Shown here: positions 1 through 9,198 of the stretch, piece by piece | Position numbering within the stretch: position 1 is the stretch's first letter | Layout of the letters: each line of letters opens with the position of its first letter | Assembly: GCA_018433245.1 (NCBI GenBank) | Contig: JAHDRN010000005.1 | Coordinates: 124,001-188,000 of the forward strand | Source: Candidatus Proruminimicrobium quisquiliarum | GTDB taxonomy: Bacteria > Elusimicrobiota > Endomicrobiia > Endomicrobiales > Endomicrobiaceae | Direction: 5' to 3' | DNA: 64,000 bases | Made by a program: the position numbers and the translations under genes | The notes under the pieces: generated by a model | Told to the model about the DNA's origin: nothing | The model's database searches: none | Seen by the model: only the letters and a program-made list of their open reading frames with translations

Positions 1-559
1 CACTGTTGCTAATCATAAATAATTGTGTAATATTTGCTAGATTTGCCGATGTTAAATTTGCATTTGTGGCAGTATTAAGAGGAACTGAAATTTCATGCCA
101 GCTGCCATCGGCAGAAAAACCATAACTGTTTAAACTGAACCATACTTCAGTAGAGGTTCCTATTTTTAATCCAACTTTATAAGTTGCAACTATGGAATTA
201 CTTGAACGGGCATAAAATTTTAAATATCCGTTGTAATATGACGACATATTCTTGGAACCGCCTGTATTTTGACAACTGATACCGGCTCCAACCCACCCGG
301 TAGTATTTATTGCAAATCTCATATATTTGCTTCCTTCCGGGACAGGAGAATCCGTTCTGTCGCTTATAACAAAACCGTTCCAATTATCCAGAGAGACGGC
401 GTCTGCGTCGGTAGCTGCCATTCCGTACTTTGCGCCGTTATAAGTTTCAGTCCAAATACCGTACACATTTCTGCCTATATTTGATGAAAAAGCGGAAGGA
501 ACTGCAAAAACTCCTATAAGAAAAACAATAACAGTTGATAATGTTTTCTGTATTCTCAT
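1..559 (-). CDS. Secreted surface protein, possible carbohydrate-binding fold (partial)
   Basis: The reading frame starts at ATG 559 and stays open to the window edge, so about 186 N-terminal residues are visible and the C-terminus is missing. It begins with a signal peptide: a basic start, a hydrophobic core, then a PSAFS cleavage region. The mature part has many aromatic and small polar residues (DNWNGFVISDR, GYLKFYARSS, GSWHEISVPL). This pattern is typical of beta-sandwich carbohydrate-binding or glycan-binding surface domains, but I recognise no specific family. It lies 73 bp downstream of two other secreted proteins on the same strand and may be co-transcribed with them. Function unknown; export is the only well-supported property. 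Confidence 0.7.
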   Translation of the reverse strand, partial: MRIQKTLSTVIVFLIGVFAVPSAFSSNIGRNVYGIWTETYNGAKYGMAATDADAVSLDNWNGFVISDRTDSPVPEGSKYMRFAINTTGWVGAGISCQNTGGSKNMSSYYNGYLKFYARSSNSIVATYKVGLKIGTSTEVWFSLNSYGFSADGSWHEISVPLNTATNANLTSANLANITQLFMISNS

Positions 560-632
560 TATATTCCTAAAAAAATAAATTGCAGTCAATCAAAATGTTT
601 CTATTCAAAACAACTTAACAAACAACAATCTT

Positions 633-1382
633 TTAAATTTTAACGCTGCCGTCTTTTAAAACTTTAAATTTTTTTAAAAAAACAAACTCTTTATCAAACG
701 ATTTTAAACGTATCTCTGCAAAATACTTTCCTTTCGGCAAAATACTGCTAAACTGCGTTTTGTAATTTCTCTTTGAACCTGTGTATACGGGAACCGTTTC
801 TCCTAAATTAACGCTCTGAATTAATTTTTTCTTTTTATTAAGAATGCTCATCTGCATACCCTGCGGACGAACATGCACGTTTCCCAAATTTTCAAGACTT
901 ATGTCAAAACTGACGGCGCTTGTGCTGCTCTGAAATACTTTTAAATTATCAAGTTTTATATCCGGTTTTTCTGTTCCCTTGATGACAAGATAAACCGGCA
1001 CGCTTATCATAACATTCAAAGATTCGCCTTCTCTCTGAACGGAAAATGACAGCATCCCTGACAAAGATCCGGTCATTGTTTCTTTAGGCGCTACTTTAAA
1101 ATGAACTTTACCTGGTTTGTCCGGAGAAAGTTCAATTTTATCAACATCAACTGTAAGCCAATCTTTTACAGTGATACCGTTGTTCCCGCTGTAATTTTTC
1201 CAGTCTTTTGTGGAAACTTTGGCGGAAACAACAGTATCATAAGTACTTGTTACATCTATTGACGCCTCATAAATTTCATCTGCAGGCATCACAATTTCAA
1301 ACTTTGAAGGGTCAACTCCCAGTCCCGCGTAAACAACGCTGCCGAACAATAATAGAATTAACCCTGCAAAGATTTTCCGCAT
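633..1382 (-). CDS. Secreted Ig-like protein, possible PapD-type periplasmic chaperone
   Basis: 249 residues with a clear signal peptide ending near VVYAG. The mature chain alternates short beta-rich stretches, with SPDKPGKVHFKV and GMLSFSVQ followed by VPVYLVIKGTEKP. This layout resembles the immunoglobulin-like N-domain of PapD-type pilus chaperones and related extracellular-polymer proteins. A second beta-rich half starts near residue 140 and the C-terminus is lysine-rich. Its ATG overlaps the stop of the upstream gene by one base (TAATG), implying translational coupling. The likely client is therefore the secreted protein encoded just upstream. No usher gene is visible. The chaperone assignment is inferred from fold-like patterns only. 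Confidence 0.6.
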   Translation of the reverse strand: MRKIFAGLILLLFGSVVYAGLGVDPSKFEIVMPADEIYEASIDVTSTYDTVVSAKVSTKDWKNYSGNNGITVKDWLTVDVDKIELSPDKPGKVHFKVAPKETMTGSLSGMLSFSVQREGESLNVMISVPVYLVIKGTEKPDIKLDNLKVFQSSTSAVSFDISLENLGNVHVRPQGMQMSILNKKKKLIQSVNLGETVPVYTGSKRNYKTQFSSILPKGKYFAEIRLKSFDKEFVFLKKFKVLKDGSVKI

Positions 1383-2080
1383 TATTCGTTAAACGACTCC
1401 AGTGTTATAGTTTGTGTTGCATAGTTGCCGGCAAAAGCATCTCTGAAATTTGCACCGAAGTGAATATACAATGTTCCGCTTGTAAACGGTTCAAATCCGC
1501 CTGCTGTGCCGTTCATATAAGTAAGATAACCCTGATCCGAAAGTATTGTATAATACGCTGCATCTGCTACAAATCCCGTATCACTCTTATCTTTCAAGTA
1601 GAAACCGCCTGTCTGATTTTCAGGAACAGGAGCTACTGTTACATTTGTTGTTGTAGAAACTTTCATACCCAATACAAATCTCTGGGCTCCGGACGAATTT
1701 TGTCTTATCAAACCTGCATAAGATTTACTTCCGCCGCCTAAATCGTAGCCGATTGTGTTTTTATAACCAGTAGCGTTATTGGCGTTATCCTGATACAACT
1801 GAACGGTTACGCCTGCTTTCTGGTTTGTTACCGCAATTTTGATTGCCGCGCTTGCATTCTTCCAGTTATCCGCGCTTGCAAAAGCTCCGCTGTAATCTGA
1901 CCATGTAATTGTGCCTACCGCCGTTGTATAATTGCTTGTTGCAACAAGTGACGGTACAAAACTGAAACTGCCGCTTACATCTACTTGTGCCGTATATGTT
2001 CCCTTAATAGCAGCTGATGCAATTTGGCTGAACAATACTACACAACCCAAAACCAACACCAAAGAAAAAAATTTCTTCAT
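1382..2080 (-). CDS. Secreted beta-rich surface/fimbrial-subunit-like protein
   Basis: 232 residues with a signal peptide (hydrophobic core, cleavage near QIASA). The mature protein is rich in Gly, Ser, Thr, Asn and Ala, with alternating hydrophobic residues and few charges, as in secreted beta-sandwich proteins such as spore-coat-U/fimbrial subunits or WxL-like surface proteins. It has no cysteine in the mature part. A strong Shine-Dalgarno (GGGAGGAAG) precedes ATG 2080. The stop overlaps the start of the Ig-like protein downstream. The pair looks like subunit plus chaperone, but I do not recognise a named family. Confidence 0.6.
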   Translation of the reverse strand: MKKFFSLVLVLGCVVLFSQIASAAIKGTYTAQVDVSGSFSFVPSLVATSNYTTAVGTITWSDYSGAFASADNWKNASAAIKIAVTNQKAGVTVQLYQDNANNATGYKNTIGYDLGGGSKSYAGLIRQNSSGAQRFVLGMKVSTTTNVTVAPVPENQTGGFYLKDKSDTGFVADAAYYTILSDQGYLTYMNGTAGGFEPFTSGTLYIHFGANFRDAFAGNYATQTITLESFNE

Positions 2081-2138
2081 CTTCTACTTCCTCCCTTTTT
2101 ATTTTACTGCAAAGACTTCCGACTCTTAACTAGTATAG

Positions 2139-2167
2139 AGTTTAATAAATTACTCGTATTTTGTCAA
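2139..2167 (-). promoter_or_regulatory. Sigma70-type promoter for the secreted-protein pair
   Basis: On the minus strand, TTGACA (2162-2167) is followed by a 17-nt spacer and TAAACT (2139-2144). The predicted start lies about 50 nt upstream of ATG 2080, leaving room for the strong ribosome-binding site. The -35 is perfect and the -10 matches four of six positions. Confidence 0.45.
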
Positions 2168-2205
2168 ACAATATGCCCGAATTTTACAAATATTTCACAA
2201 TTTAT

Positions 2206-3411
2206 TTAATGGTCTGCAAGCACTTTCATTGCTTCTCTTGCAATCATAAGTTCTTCATTTGTCGGGATTACCATAATTTTAACTTTTGAACCGTCAGCCG
2301 ATATAAATCTCTCATCCTGCCCTGGAGTATTGTTTTTTTCTATGTCAAGTTCAATATTTAAATTTTGTAAATTTTCACAAGCTTTTTCTCTTACGCTGGG
2401 CACATTTTCGCCTATTCCGGCCGTAAACGCTATACCGTCTATGCCGTTAAGAACACCGTAATACATGCAAATATATTTTTTGGCGCTGTAGCAAAGCATG
2501 TCAAACGCCAATTTTGCTCTTTTATTGCCGGCCTGTATCGCCTTAACTATTGTTCTCATATCACCGGATAAACCGGAAATTCCACGGAGGCCGCTTTCTT
2601 TATTTAGAAGATCATTCATTTCGTCTGATGTTATCTTAGGATTTTCAGCCATTATATGAACCAAGACCGCAGGATCAATATCTCCGCATCTTGTTCCCAT
2701 AACAAGCCCGGCAAGAGGCGTAAAACCCATAGAAGTATCTATAACTTTACCGTTTTTTATCGCGGTAATACTGCTTCCGTTGCCTAAGTGGCATGTAATT
2801 AAATTTATATCTTCCGGATTTTTTCCAAGCATAGCCGCGGCTCTCTGCATTACATATTTATGAGAAGTGCCGTGCATTCCGTATCTTCTTACGTGATCTC
2901 TTTTATAATATTCGTAAGGAACGGCATACATATAAGCATAATCCGGCATAGTTTGGTGAAATGCGGTATCAAACACCAATATAGAAGGTATGCCCGGAAG
3001 CATTTTTTCAACCGCTTCAATACCGGCATAATGATGGGGCGTATGCAGAGGAGCTATTGAAAAACATTCTTTAAGACCGGCTTTAACATTTTCATCCACA
3101 AGAACCGAGTCGGAAAATTTATCTCCTCCGTGAACTATTCTGTGCCCTATAGCATATATCTCGTCAACATTTTTTATGCTTCCTTTTTCAGGGTCAAGAA
3201 GGTGGCTTATTATCAATTCAACAGCTTCAAAATGATTTGAAACTTTACATAAAGTTTTTTCTTCCTCCTGTCCGACCGACTGCCTTTTGAAATAAGCTTC
3301 CGGAAGACCTATGCATTCAACCAGACCGCAGGCAATCTTTTTTTCGTGCGTCATTGAAAACAAAGCATATTTTACAGATGATGAACCGCAATTGACAACT
3401 AGAACTTTCAT
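2206..3411 (-). CDS. ackA: Acetate kinase
   Basis: 401 residues, the usual length. It interconverts acetyl phosphate plus ADP and acetate plus ATP in the cytoplasm, the substrate-level phosphorylation step of acetate fermentation. The N-terminal phosphate-binding strand [13 protein letters not shown], the HRIVHGG motif, [29 protein letters not shown] and the C-terminal [10 protein letters not shown] are all present. It follows ndk on the same strand with a 55-nt gap and an AAGGA ribosome-binding site. No phosphotransacetylase gene is next to it here. All family landmarks are intact. Confidence 0.97.
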   Translation of the reverse strand: MKVLVVNCGSSSVKYALFSMTHEKKIACGLVECIGLPEAYFKRQSVGQEEEKTLCKVSNHFEAVELIISHLLDPEKGSIKNVDEIYAIGHRIVHGGDKFSDSVLVDENVKAGLKECFSIAPLHTPHHYAGIEAVEKMLPGIPSILVFDTAFHQTMPDYAYMYAVPYEYYKRDHVRRYGMHGTSHKYVMQRAAAMLGKNPEDINLITCHLGNGSSITAIKNGKVIDTSMGFTPLAGLVMGTRCGDIDPAVLVHIMAENPKITSDEMNDLLNKESGLRGISGLSGDMRTIVKAIQAGNKRAKLAFDMLCYSAKKYICMYYGVLNGIDGIAFTAGIGENVPSVREKACENLQNLNIELDIEKNNTPGQDERFISADGSKVKIMVIPTNEELMIAREAMKVLADH

Positions 3412-3466
3412 TGTTTTATCCTTTATATTTTATTAATTAAAATTTATATTAACATTAAAAAGACCG

Positions 3467-3910
3467 TTATTTGCTTATCCAAGCGTCATAATTATAATTT
3501 AAAATTTCTTCCGGTTTAAAGAAAAAAGATATTTCTTTTTCGGCATTTTCCAAAGAATCCGAGGCATGAACCGCATTTTTTCTGTTATTTGTTCCGAATA
3601 AATTTCTTATTGTGCCTTTGTCGGCTTTCTGCGAGTCCGTTGCGCCTATAAAATTTCTCACTTTTGAAACGGCATTTTCCGATTCCCACACGCAAACTAC
3701 TATCGGAGCGCAATCCATAAATTCAACCAACGGCTGAAAAAACGGTTTTTCTTTATGTATTGAATAGAACTGCTCTATGACGTTTCTTGAGGGTTTTATC
3801 ATTTTCAAGGCGGCTAATTTTAGACCGAAATCATCAAAAGCCGTTATTATATTGCCGACTGCTTTTTTACCTACCGCGTCAGGTTTTATTATTACAAGCG
3901 TTTTTTCCAT
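3467..3910 (-). CDS. ndk: Nucleoside diphosphate kinase
   Basis: 147 residues, slightly longer than the common 140. It transfers the gamma phosphate from ATP to other nucleoside diphosphates through a phosphohistidine. It begins with the family signature TLVIIKPDAVGK and carries the catalytic histidine in NAVHASDS (about residue 115), with RNxxG-type and IRNLFG segments before it. It sits 9 bp downstream of the isocitrate dehydrogenase gene, so co-transcription is likely. Confidence 0.97.
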   Translation of the reverse strand: MEKTLVIIKPDAVGKKAVGNIITAFDDFGLKLAALKMIKPSRNVIEQFYSIHKEKPFFQPLVEFMDCAPIVVCVWESENAVSKVRNFIGATDSQKADKGTIRNLFGTNNRKNAVHASDSLENAEKEISFFFKPEEILNYNYDAWISK

Positions 3911-3919
3911 TTTTATCTC

Positions 3920-4972
3920 TTATTTTAATTTATCTATGATAGCCTGACCCATTTCTTTTGTGCCGGCATTTCCGCCCAGATCATAAGTAACCTGTTTTTT
4001 CTCCGATATAACTTCGGAAACGGCTTTTTCAAGTCTTTTTGCCGCGTCAGTTTCTCCTATATATTCAAGCATCAGTTTAGCCGAAAGAATAAGAGCCGTA
4101 GGATTAACCTTATTAAGCCCTTTATATTTAGGCGCCGAGCCGTGAACAGCTTCAAATACGGCGCAGTCTTTGCCGTGATTTGCGCCCGGAGCGACGCCGA
4201 GCCCTCCGACAAGACCGGCGCATAAATCGGACAATATGTCGCCGTAAAGATTAGGCAAAACTATAACGTCGTATAATTCGGGTTTTTGAACGAGCTGCAT
4301 ACACATATTGTCTATAAGCCTTTCTTCATATTCAACTTTGCCTTCAAATTCTTTTGCAACTTCTCTTGCGACTTTATAAAAAAGTCCGTCGGTACATTTC
4401 ATAATATTGGCTTTCGTAACTGCGGTAACTTTTTTTCTGTTGTGTTTAACCGCGTGGTCAAACGCAAATCTCACTATTCTCTCACAGCCGAAAACAGACA
4501 TCGGTTTTATTGAAATAGCGGATTCTTTTCTTATTTTGCCTTTTGAAATATCTATTATTTTGTTTGCTTCTTCTGAATTTTCGGGATATTCAACGCCGGC
4601 GTATAAATCCTCTGTATTTTCTCTGACTACGACCAAATCAATATCGCTGTATTTTGATTTTACCCCGGGATACGTTTTACAAGGTCTCAAACATGAATAC
4701 AAATCAAGTTCTTTTCTTATTGCTACGTTGACCGAACGAAACCCGGTGCCTATCGGAGTCGTTATAGGGCCTTTTAACGCAACTTTATTTTTTGCTATTG
4801 ATTTTAATGTGCTTTCGGGAAGAGGAGTTCCTTCTTTTTCCATTATATCAACGCCCGCATGCGCTATTTCCCATTCAATTTTTACGCCTGTGGCTTCAAC
4901 GACTTTTGCCGTAACCTCGGCCAGTTCGGGTCCTGTTCCGTCACCCGGTACCAGAGTAATTTTGTACGTCAT
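3920..4972 (-). CDS. icd: Isocitrate dehydrogenase, NAD-type (IDH/IMDH family)
   Basis: 350 residues, a compact member of the isocitrate/isopropylmalate dehydrogenase family. The start [13 protein letters not shown], the substrate loop [18 protein letters not shown], the RPCKTYPGV and [14 protein letters not shown] segments and the acidic metal site (LYGDILSDL) fit a short, eukaryote-IDH3-like bacterial isocitrate dehydrogenase better than LeuB. It would oxidise isocitrate to 2-oxoglutarate, probably for glutamate synthesis in an anaerobe. NAD preference is inferred from the family type. It overlaps the upstream glycosyltransferase by 4 bp (ATGA). Homoisocitrate or isopropylmalate activity cannot be excluded from sequence alone. 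Confidence 0.88.
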   Translation of the reverse strand: MTYKITLVPGDGTGPELAEVTAKVVEATGVKIEWEIAHAGVDIMEKEGTPLPESTLKSIAKNKVALKGPITTPIGTGFRSVNVAIRKELDLYSCLRPCKTYPGVKSKYSDIDLVVVRENTEDLYAGVEYPENSEEANKIIDISKGKIRKESAISIKPMSVFGCERIVRFAFDHAVKHNRKKVTAVTKANIMKCTDGLFYKVAREVAKEFEGKVEYEERLIDNMCMQLVQKPELYDVIVLPNLYGDILSDLCAGLVGGLGVAPGANHGKDCAVFEAVHGSAPKYKGLNKVNPTALILSAKLMLEYIGETDAAKRLEKAVSEVISEKKQVTYDLGGNAGTKEMGQAIIDKLK

Positions 4973-5727
4973 TTTTCAATCTCCTTATTTGTTATATTAA
5001 ACATTTCAAAATTTTTAAGTTTTAATTTAAACAATATATATTTAGCCAAAACCGCCAAAATACCGAGACCATATTCAACGCTTCTTATGAAATTTATTGA
5101 AGAGGCTTCGTCAAAATATTTTGCGGCGACCGGAATTTCTCCTATTCTGAAACCCGCTACGGCGATCTGCACTATTATATGCTGGTCAAAAACAAAATCA
5201 TCGGAATTTTTTTCAAAATCTATAGTTTCCAAAACTTTCCTTGAAAAAGCTCTGTAACCCGTGTGATATTCTCCCAGATTAAGCCCTAAAATTATATTTT
5301 CTGTTATCGTAAGACATCTGTTAAAAAAATATTTATAAAAAGGCATACCGCCTTTTAAAGCTTCTTTTCTTGTTCTGATTCTGTTGGCCATCATAACGTC
5401 GCATATATCGTTTTCTATAAGTCCGGCCAAAAACGGAACAAGTCTCGGATCGTATTGATAATCTGGATGAAGCATAACTACTATATCGGCACCCATTTCC
5501 AAAGCCGTTCTGTAACAAGTTTTTTGATTCCCGCCGTATCCCATATTTTTATCGTGTTTTATGACTTTTAATCCCAATTCTTTGGCTTTTTCAACGGTAT
5601 CGTCTTTTGAATTATCGTCAACAAGCAGAATATCGCTGAAAGAACCTACCGGTATTGCGTCTATCGTTTGTTTCAATGTTTTTGAGGCATTATAAGCCGG
5701 CATTACCACTATAACTTTACTTTTCAT
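4969..5727 (-). CDS. Family 2 glycosyltransferase, dolichol-phosphate-mannose-synthase-like
   Basis: 252 residues with a GT-A nucleotide-sugar fold: [12 protein letters not shown] at the start, [11 protein letters not shown] (first acidic motif), [10 protein letters not shown], and [12 protein letters not shown] (metal-binding region). It resembles polyprenyl-phosphate sugar synthases, which load a sugar onto a lipid carrier at the inner face of the membrane. There is a hydrophobic stretch near the C-terminus but no multi-span tail. It overlaps the flippase-like gene upstream by 11 bp and sits next to a Wzy-like polymerase, so a role in envelope polysaccharide or lipid-linked sugar supply is likely. 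Sugar and acceptor are unknown. Confidence 0.88.
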   Translation of the reverse strand: MKSKVIVVMPAYNASKTLKQTIDAIPVGSFSDILLVDDNSKDDTVEKAKELGLKVIKHDKNMGYGGNQKTCYRTALEMGADIVVMLHPDYQYDPRLVPFLAGLIENDICDVMMANRIRTRKEALKGGMPFYKYFFNRCLTITENIILGLNLGEYHTGYRAFSRKVLETIDFEKNSDDFVFDQHIIVQIAVAGFRIGEIPVAAKYFDEASSINFIRSVEYGLGILAVLAKYILFKLKLKNFEMFNITNKEIEK

Positions 5728-6730
5728 TTTTAACCTCTGAATTATTTTCTTCTATTGTCGCAAACTTAAACAAATCATAAAAAGAAACTTTTTCTTTGGC
5801 TATCCCTATAAATCCCATAACATAAAAGGCAACCATATCCGCAAAATGGAGTGAGGCAATGCATGTAAAAGCAACGGATTGTTCTATTCCAAAAACCCCC
5901 AATGCAACTACTCCCATAAATTCAACAGCCCCTATATAACCGGGTGCCGTAGGAATTATTACTCCAACTCCGATTACAACTATTACAAAAATAGCCTGCA
6001 TTACTGATATATCTACTCCAAACGCTTTAAAAAAGAGCATATAAGAATACGCTTCAACCACCCAAACAAAAAATGAAAGAATAAAAACTTTCAGTATGAC
6101 TCTCCAATTATCAAAAAAACATAATCCTGTTGTAAATTTTGAAAACATTGACATTATAATATCCAGTATTTTTTTAGATAATTTTATTTTTGATATTAAC
6201 CTTAAAAATTCTTCCTTTTTCTTTGACATAAAAAAAAGTACTATTGTTATTGTACCGAAAATCAAAGCACACATTAAAAATGTATTTTTTAACCATTGCG
6301 GTATATCAACAAAAATTGCTATCAAGAAAAAACAAATAATAAAAACAATTATATCTATAAGTCTTTCAATAACTACGGTTGCAAAAACGCCGCTTCTGGA
6401 AATTTGCAGTCTCTCTCCTGCAATTTTTGCGCGTACAAATTCTCCGAGTCTCAGAGGAAGAACATTATTCATAAAAAAACCAAAAATAAGGAAATGGAAA
6501 CTTCTAAAAACTCCTATTTTTTTTAACGGCAAAAGTAAAAAATACCACCTTATTGTTCTAACAAAAAATGAAGATACAAAAATCAGCATTGCAAGTGTTA
6601 TCCAATACAAATTTGCATTTTTTATCAATTCAAATGAATGTTTAAAATCAACGTTACGAACACTGAGATACACAAGCACAAAACTTGCTACCGCACCCAG
6701 AATAATTTTTAAAGTATGTTTTCTAATAAT
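5717..6730 (-). CDS. Flippase-like membrane protein (UPF0104/LPG-synthase TM family)
   Basis: Integral membrane protein with about seven to eight hydrophobic segments and the family landmarks RLGEFVRAK, VVIERLIDI and APGYIGAVEFMG. Relatives include AglD-like and lysylphosphatidylglycerol-synthase membrane domains. Here the neighbours suggest a role in lipid-linked sugar or envelope metabolism. The first conventional start is GTG 6679, but it would cut into the first membrane helix and has no ribosome-binding site. The frame is open upstream to ATT 6730 or 6727, preceded by AAGGA, and the added residues (KIIRKH then a hydrophobic run) complete a normal N-terminus. I therefore annotate an ATT start giving about 337 residues. 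The start is an inference; the family call is firm. Confidence 0.8.
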   Translation of the reverse strand: MIRKHTLKIILGAVASFVLVYLSVRNVDFKHSFELIKNANLYWITLAMLIFVSSFFVRTIRWYFLLLPLKKIGVFRSFHFLIFGFFMNNVLPLRLGEFVRAKIAGERLQISRSGVFATVVIERLIDIIVFIICFFLIAIFVDIPQWLKNTFLMCALIFGTITIVLFFMSKKKEEFLRLISKIKLSKKILDIIMSMFSKFTTGLCFFDNWRVILKVFILSFFVWVVEAYSYMLFFKAFGVDISVMQAIFVIVVIGVGVIIPTAPGYIGAVEFMGVVALGVFGIEQSVAFTCIASLHFADMVAFYVMGFIGIAKEKVSFYDLFKFATIEENNSEVKNEK

Positions 6731-6737
6731 TTTGTCC

Positions 6738-8342
6738 TTACAGTGAATTTTTAATTTTTTCAGCCTGTTCTTCTATATAAAAATTAAATTTATCATATTT
6801 TTGCGCTTCGTTGACGTATTTAACGGCATTTTCTTTATCTCCGTCGATCCAATACATCGAAGCCAGACTCATCTTCAACTGAGCGCTGCTTTTGTAAAGA
6901 TTTACCGCCTGTTTCGTATAATCTATCGCTTTTTCAATATATTGCTTTCCGTTTTCCCTGTCTGAATCATAAACGGCGAAATTAACATTGGCAAGCTGAT
7001 AATAATATTCGGGGTTTTTTTTATCAAGTTTTACAGCCGCATCAAAGTTTTTAATTGCAAACTTATACTGTTTTGAAAGATAAAAATCAAGACCTTTTTT
7101 ATAATATCTGTCAGCTATAACGGGTTTAAACGTAAAAAATAATAAAACCAAAAAAAACAAAGTAATCAAATACGTATTTATTCTCTCTTTCGGTAACTTT
7201 TTTATCTCCGGAAAAAAAACGGAGCAAAGAATAACAAAAAAAACCAGCATATTCGCAGGCACAAAAAAAGCATAATCAATCAGATTGAGCAACAAAAAAA
7301 AAGTTATGCTTATAAATATAACTTTATAATATAATTTATCGCCTCCGTATTTTATCTCATATAAAACTTTTTTGTAAAACGAAAACAAAAGCCATGAAAA
7401 TGATGCGACGCCTATTATACCAATATCGGCTAAAATTTGCATAAAAATATTATGAGCATACAACGTATTAAGAACAAATTCAGGTCTGAATGTCCTGAAT
7501 AAAACGGAAAAATTGCCGAATCCGTTTCCGAAAAAGATATTTTCTTTAAAAATTAAATATGCGGTCTTCCACCAGATTATTCTTTCCGCTATGCTGTTTC
7601 CGTTATAATTTTTTAATACGGAAACGTATGTCGTCGCACCTACAAGAATCAACAAAATCAAAAATATAAGTATTTTTGCATAATTTTTTTTTCTTTCTTC
7701 AAATAAAAAAATCAATGTTATAAACAGCGACAAAGCTATTGCTATTCTTGATTTTGTAATAAATATTGCAGCCAAAAATACTACCGCCATAACAATATAT
7801 ACTTTTGAAATAGTTTTTTCGCTGTCTTTTATAAGCAAAAAAAGCAATGGGTACACTAAAAGCAAAAAACCGGCTATAACATTAATGTTTAAAGCCATGC
7901 CTTGATAAAAAGAAACATTGCCCGAAAAAAAATCATGAGGAACCGATATAAACCTTGAAAGAACTATCATTGACAGCCATAAACCCACAAAAACAGGAAC
8001 TACAAATAATTTTTTTCTTACGGCTATTGAAAGAAACGTAACGTGAAAACCTGCCGCCAGGGCCGAAACTAAAACCAAAATATTATCCCTTACATTTACC
8101 TGATAATCGGCATTTATGTAAGACAGACAGGCTGCACCTGCCAGAAACAAAGCCGGCAGAATATAATGAATGTTTTTATATTCATAATTATTAACTAAAA
8201 ACAACAGCGATGCGGTAAAAATCAAAAATATCGCAACTTGAACTGATATTAAAAAAGAAAAACGGGACACTATTGAGAGAATAATTACCAGCGACAACAA
8301 AAAAAACACAAAACTGAAATTGATTTCATTAGACTTTTGCAT
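6738..8342 (-). CDS. O-antigen ligase/Wzy-like polymerase with C-terminal TPRs
   Basis: 534 residues. About ten to twelve membrane segments cover roughly residues 10-390. The Wzy_C/O-antigen-ligase core is visible: RIIWWKTAYLIFKENIFFG, NGFGNF, and AHNIFMQILADIGIIG. After the last membrane span, about residues 410-530 are soluble and contain tetratricopeptide repeats (KGLDFYLSKQYKFAIKNFD, NPEYYYQLANVNF). Such enzymes transfer or polymerise lipid-linked glycans on the periplasmic side. Its stop codon overlaps the ribosome-binding site of the flippase-like gene. Ligase and polymerase cannot be told apart from sequence. The TPR tail may bind a protein acceptor or partner. Confidence 0.87.
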   Translation of the reverse strand: MQKSNEINFSFVFFLLSLVIILSIVSRFSFLISVQVAIFLIFTASLLFLVNNYEYKNIHYILPALFLAGAACLSYINADYQVNVRDNILVLVSALAAGFHVTFLSIAVRKKLFVVPVFVGLWLSMIVLSRFISVPHDFFSGNVSFYQGMALNINVIAGFLLLVYPLLFLLIKDSEKTISKVYIVMAVVFLAAIFITKSRIAIALSLFITLIFLFEERKKNYAKILIFLILLILVGATTYVSVLKNYNGNSIAERIIWWKTAYLIFKENIFFGNGFGNFSVLFRTFRPEFVLNTLYAHNIFMQILADIGIIGVASFSWLLFSFYKKVLYEIKYGGDKLYYKVIFISITFFLLLNLIDYAFFVPANMLVFFVILCSVFFPEIKKLPKERINTYLITLFFLVLLFFTFKPVIADRYYKKGLDFYLSKQYKFAIKNFDAAVKLDKKNPEYYYQLANVNFAVYDSDRENGKQYIEKAIDYTKQAVNLYKSSAQLKMSLASMYWIDGDKENAVKYVNEAQKYDKFNFYIEEQAEKIKNSL

Positions 8343-8356
8343 TTATTATCTCTATT

Positions 8357-9184
8357 TTATCGTAAAAAAAGTTTAAACAGCAATTGTTCTTCAAAAATAA
8401 GGATTGTATTAAGCATAACTGCCGGAGGCGGCAAAAACAATGTCAGCATTGATCCGACCGCCAGATGAGGGCCGAAAGCTATTGCTTCTTTTCTCATAAT
8501 TTTTTTAAATAAAATCAGCGTAAAACCGACAATGCTTCCAAGCAAAGATGCTATAAATATGGCAAACAATACTTTTTCCCAACCTATAAATGCGCCGACT
8601 CCGGCCATAAGTTTTATATCGCCGCCGCCCATAGCATCCTGTTTCAATACCCACTTGCCGACTACGGCAATTATATACAACGATCCGCCGCCCACAATAA
8701 ATCCCAGAAAAGACTGAATTAATCTTTGTAAAACCGTATCAGCCAAAGTATAATTTAAAAAACTTGTTCCAAAACCGACTACAACAAGCAGTAAAGAAAG
8801 TTCGTCGGGAATAATCTGGAATTTAAAATCTATCGCCGTTATAACCAGCAGTGAAAAAGAAAATATACAAAATACCGGCAATAAATAAGAAAAACCGAAT
8901 AAATAATACATCAATAAAAATAAAATGGCGCAAATAATTTCTATAACCGGATAAATAATTGAAATTTTTGAACCGCAGCCTCTGCACTTGCCTTTTAAAA
9001 ATATATAACTTAAAACCGGAATATTATCATACCATTTTATTTGTTTTTCGCATTGAGTACAGCGAGATCTGGGTTTTATTACAGAAAGGTCTCTGGGCAT
9101 TCTGTAAATGCATACATTGGCAAAACTGCCGAAAAACAAACCGCATAAAAAAACTATTATAATTTCAAATATAATTTCAAACAT
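8357..9184 (-). CDS. pilD: Prepilin peptidase / N-methyltransferase
   Basis: About 275 residues from ATG 9184. A TTG 10 codons upstream is possible but would extend the overlap with the pilin-like gene. This membrane aspartyl protease cleaves type IV prepilins and methylates the new N-terminus. The cytoplasmic zinc site is present (CxxC at about 42/45 and 67/70, in RCTQC and KCRGC). The catalytic aspartates lie in AIDFKFQIIPDE and GGGDIKL. About eight membrane spans are seen. It is the last gene of the pilT/pilin group. Confidence 0.92.
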   Translation of the reverse strand: MFEIIFEIIIVFLCGLFFGSFANVCIYRMPRDLSVIKPRSRCTQCEKQIKWYDNIPVLSYIFLKGKCRGCGSKISIIYPVIEIICAILFLLMYYLFGFSYLLPVFCIFSFSLLVITAIDFKFQIIPDELSLLLVVVGFGTSFLNYTLADTVLQRLIQSFLGFIVGGGSLYIIAVVGKWVLKQDAMGGGDIKLMAGVGAFIGWEKVLFAIFIASLLGSIVGFTLILFKKIMRKEAIAFGPHLAVGSMLTLFLPPPAVMLNTILIFEEQLLFKLFLR

Positions 9185-9198
9185 GAAAATACCCCAAA

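Noticed and set aside
1208-1741. A 177-codon plus-strand frame across the two secreted-protein genes
   Set aside because: Antisense to two genes with signal peptides, a shared TAATG junction and a promoter. The translated product is cysteine-rich and patternless.
6096-6746. A 216-codon open frame on the plus strand opposite the flippase-like gene
   Set aside because: It is antisense to a well-supported membrane protein; its composition (Lys/Ile/Ser-rich, no motif) is what antisense of hydrophobic AT-rich codons gives, and it has no ribosome-binding site.
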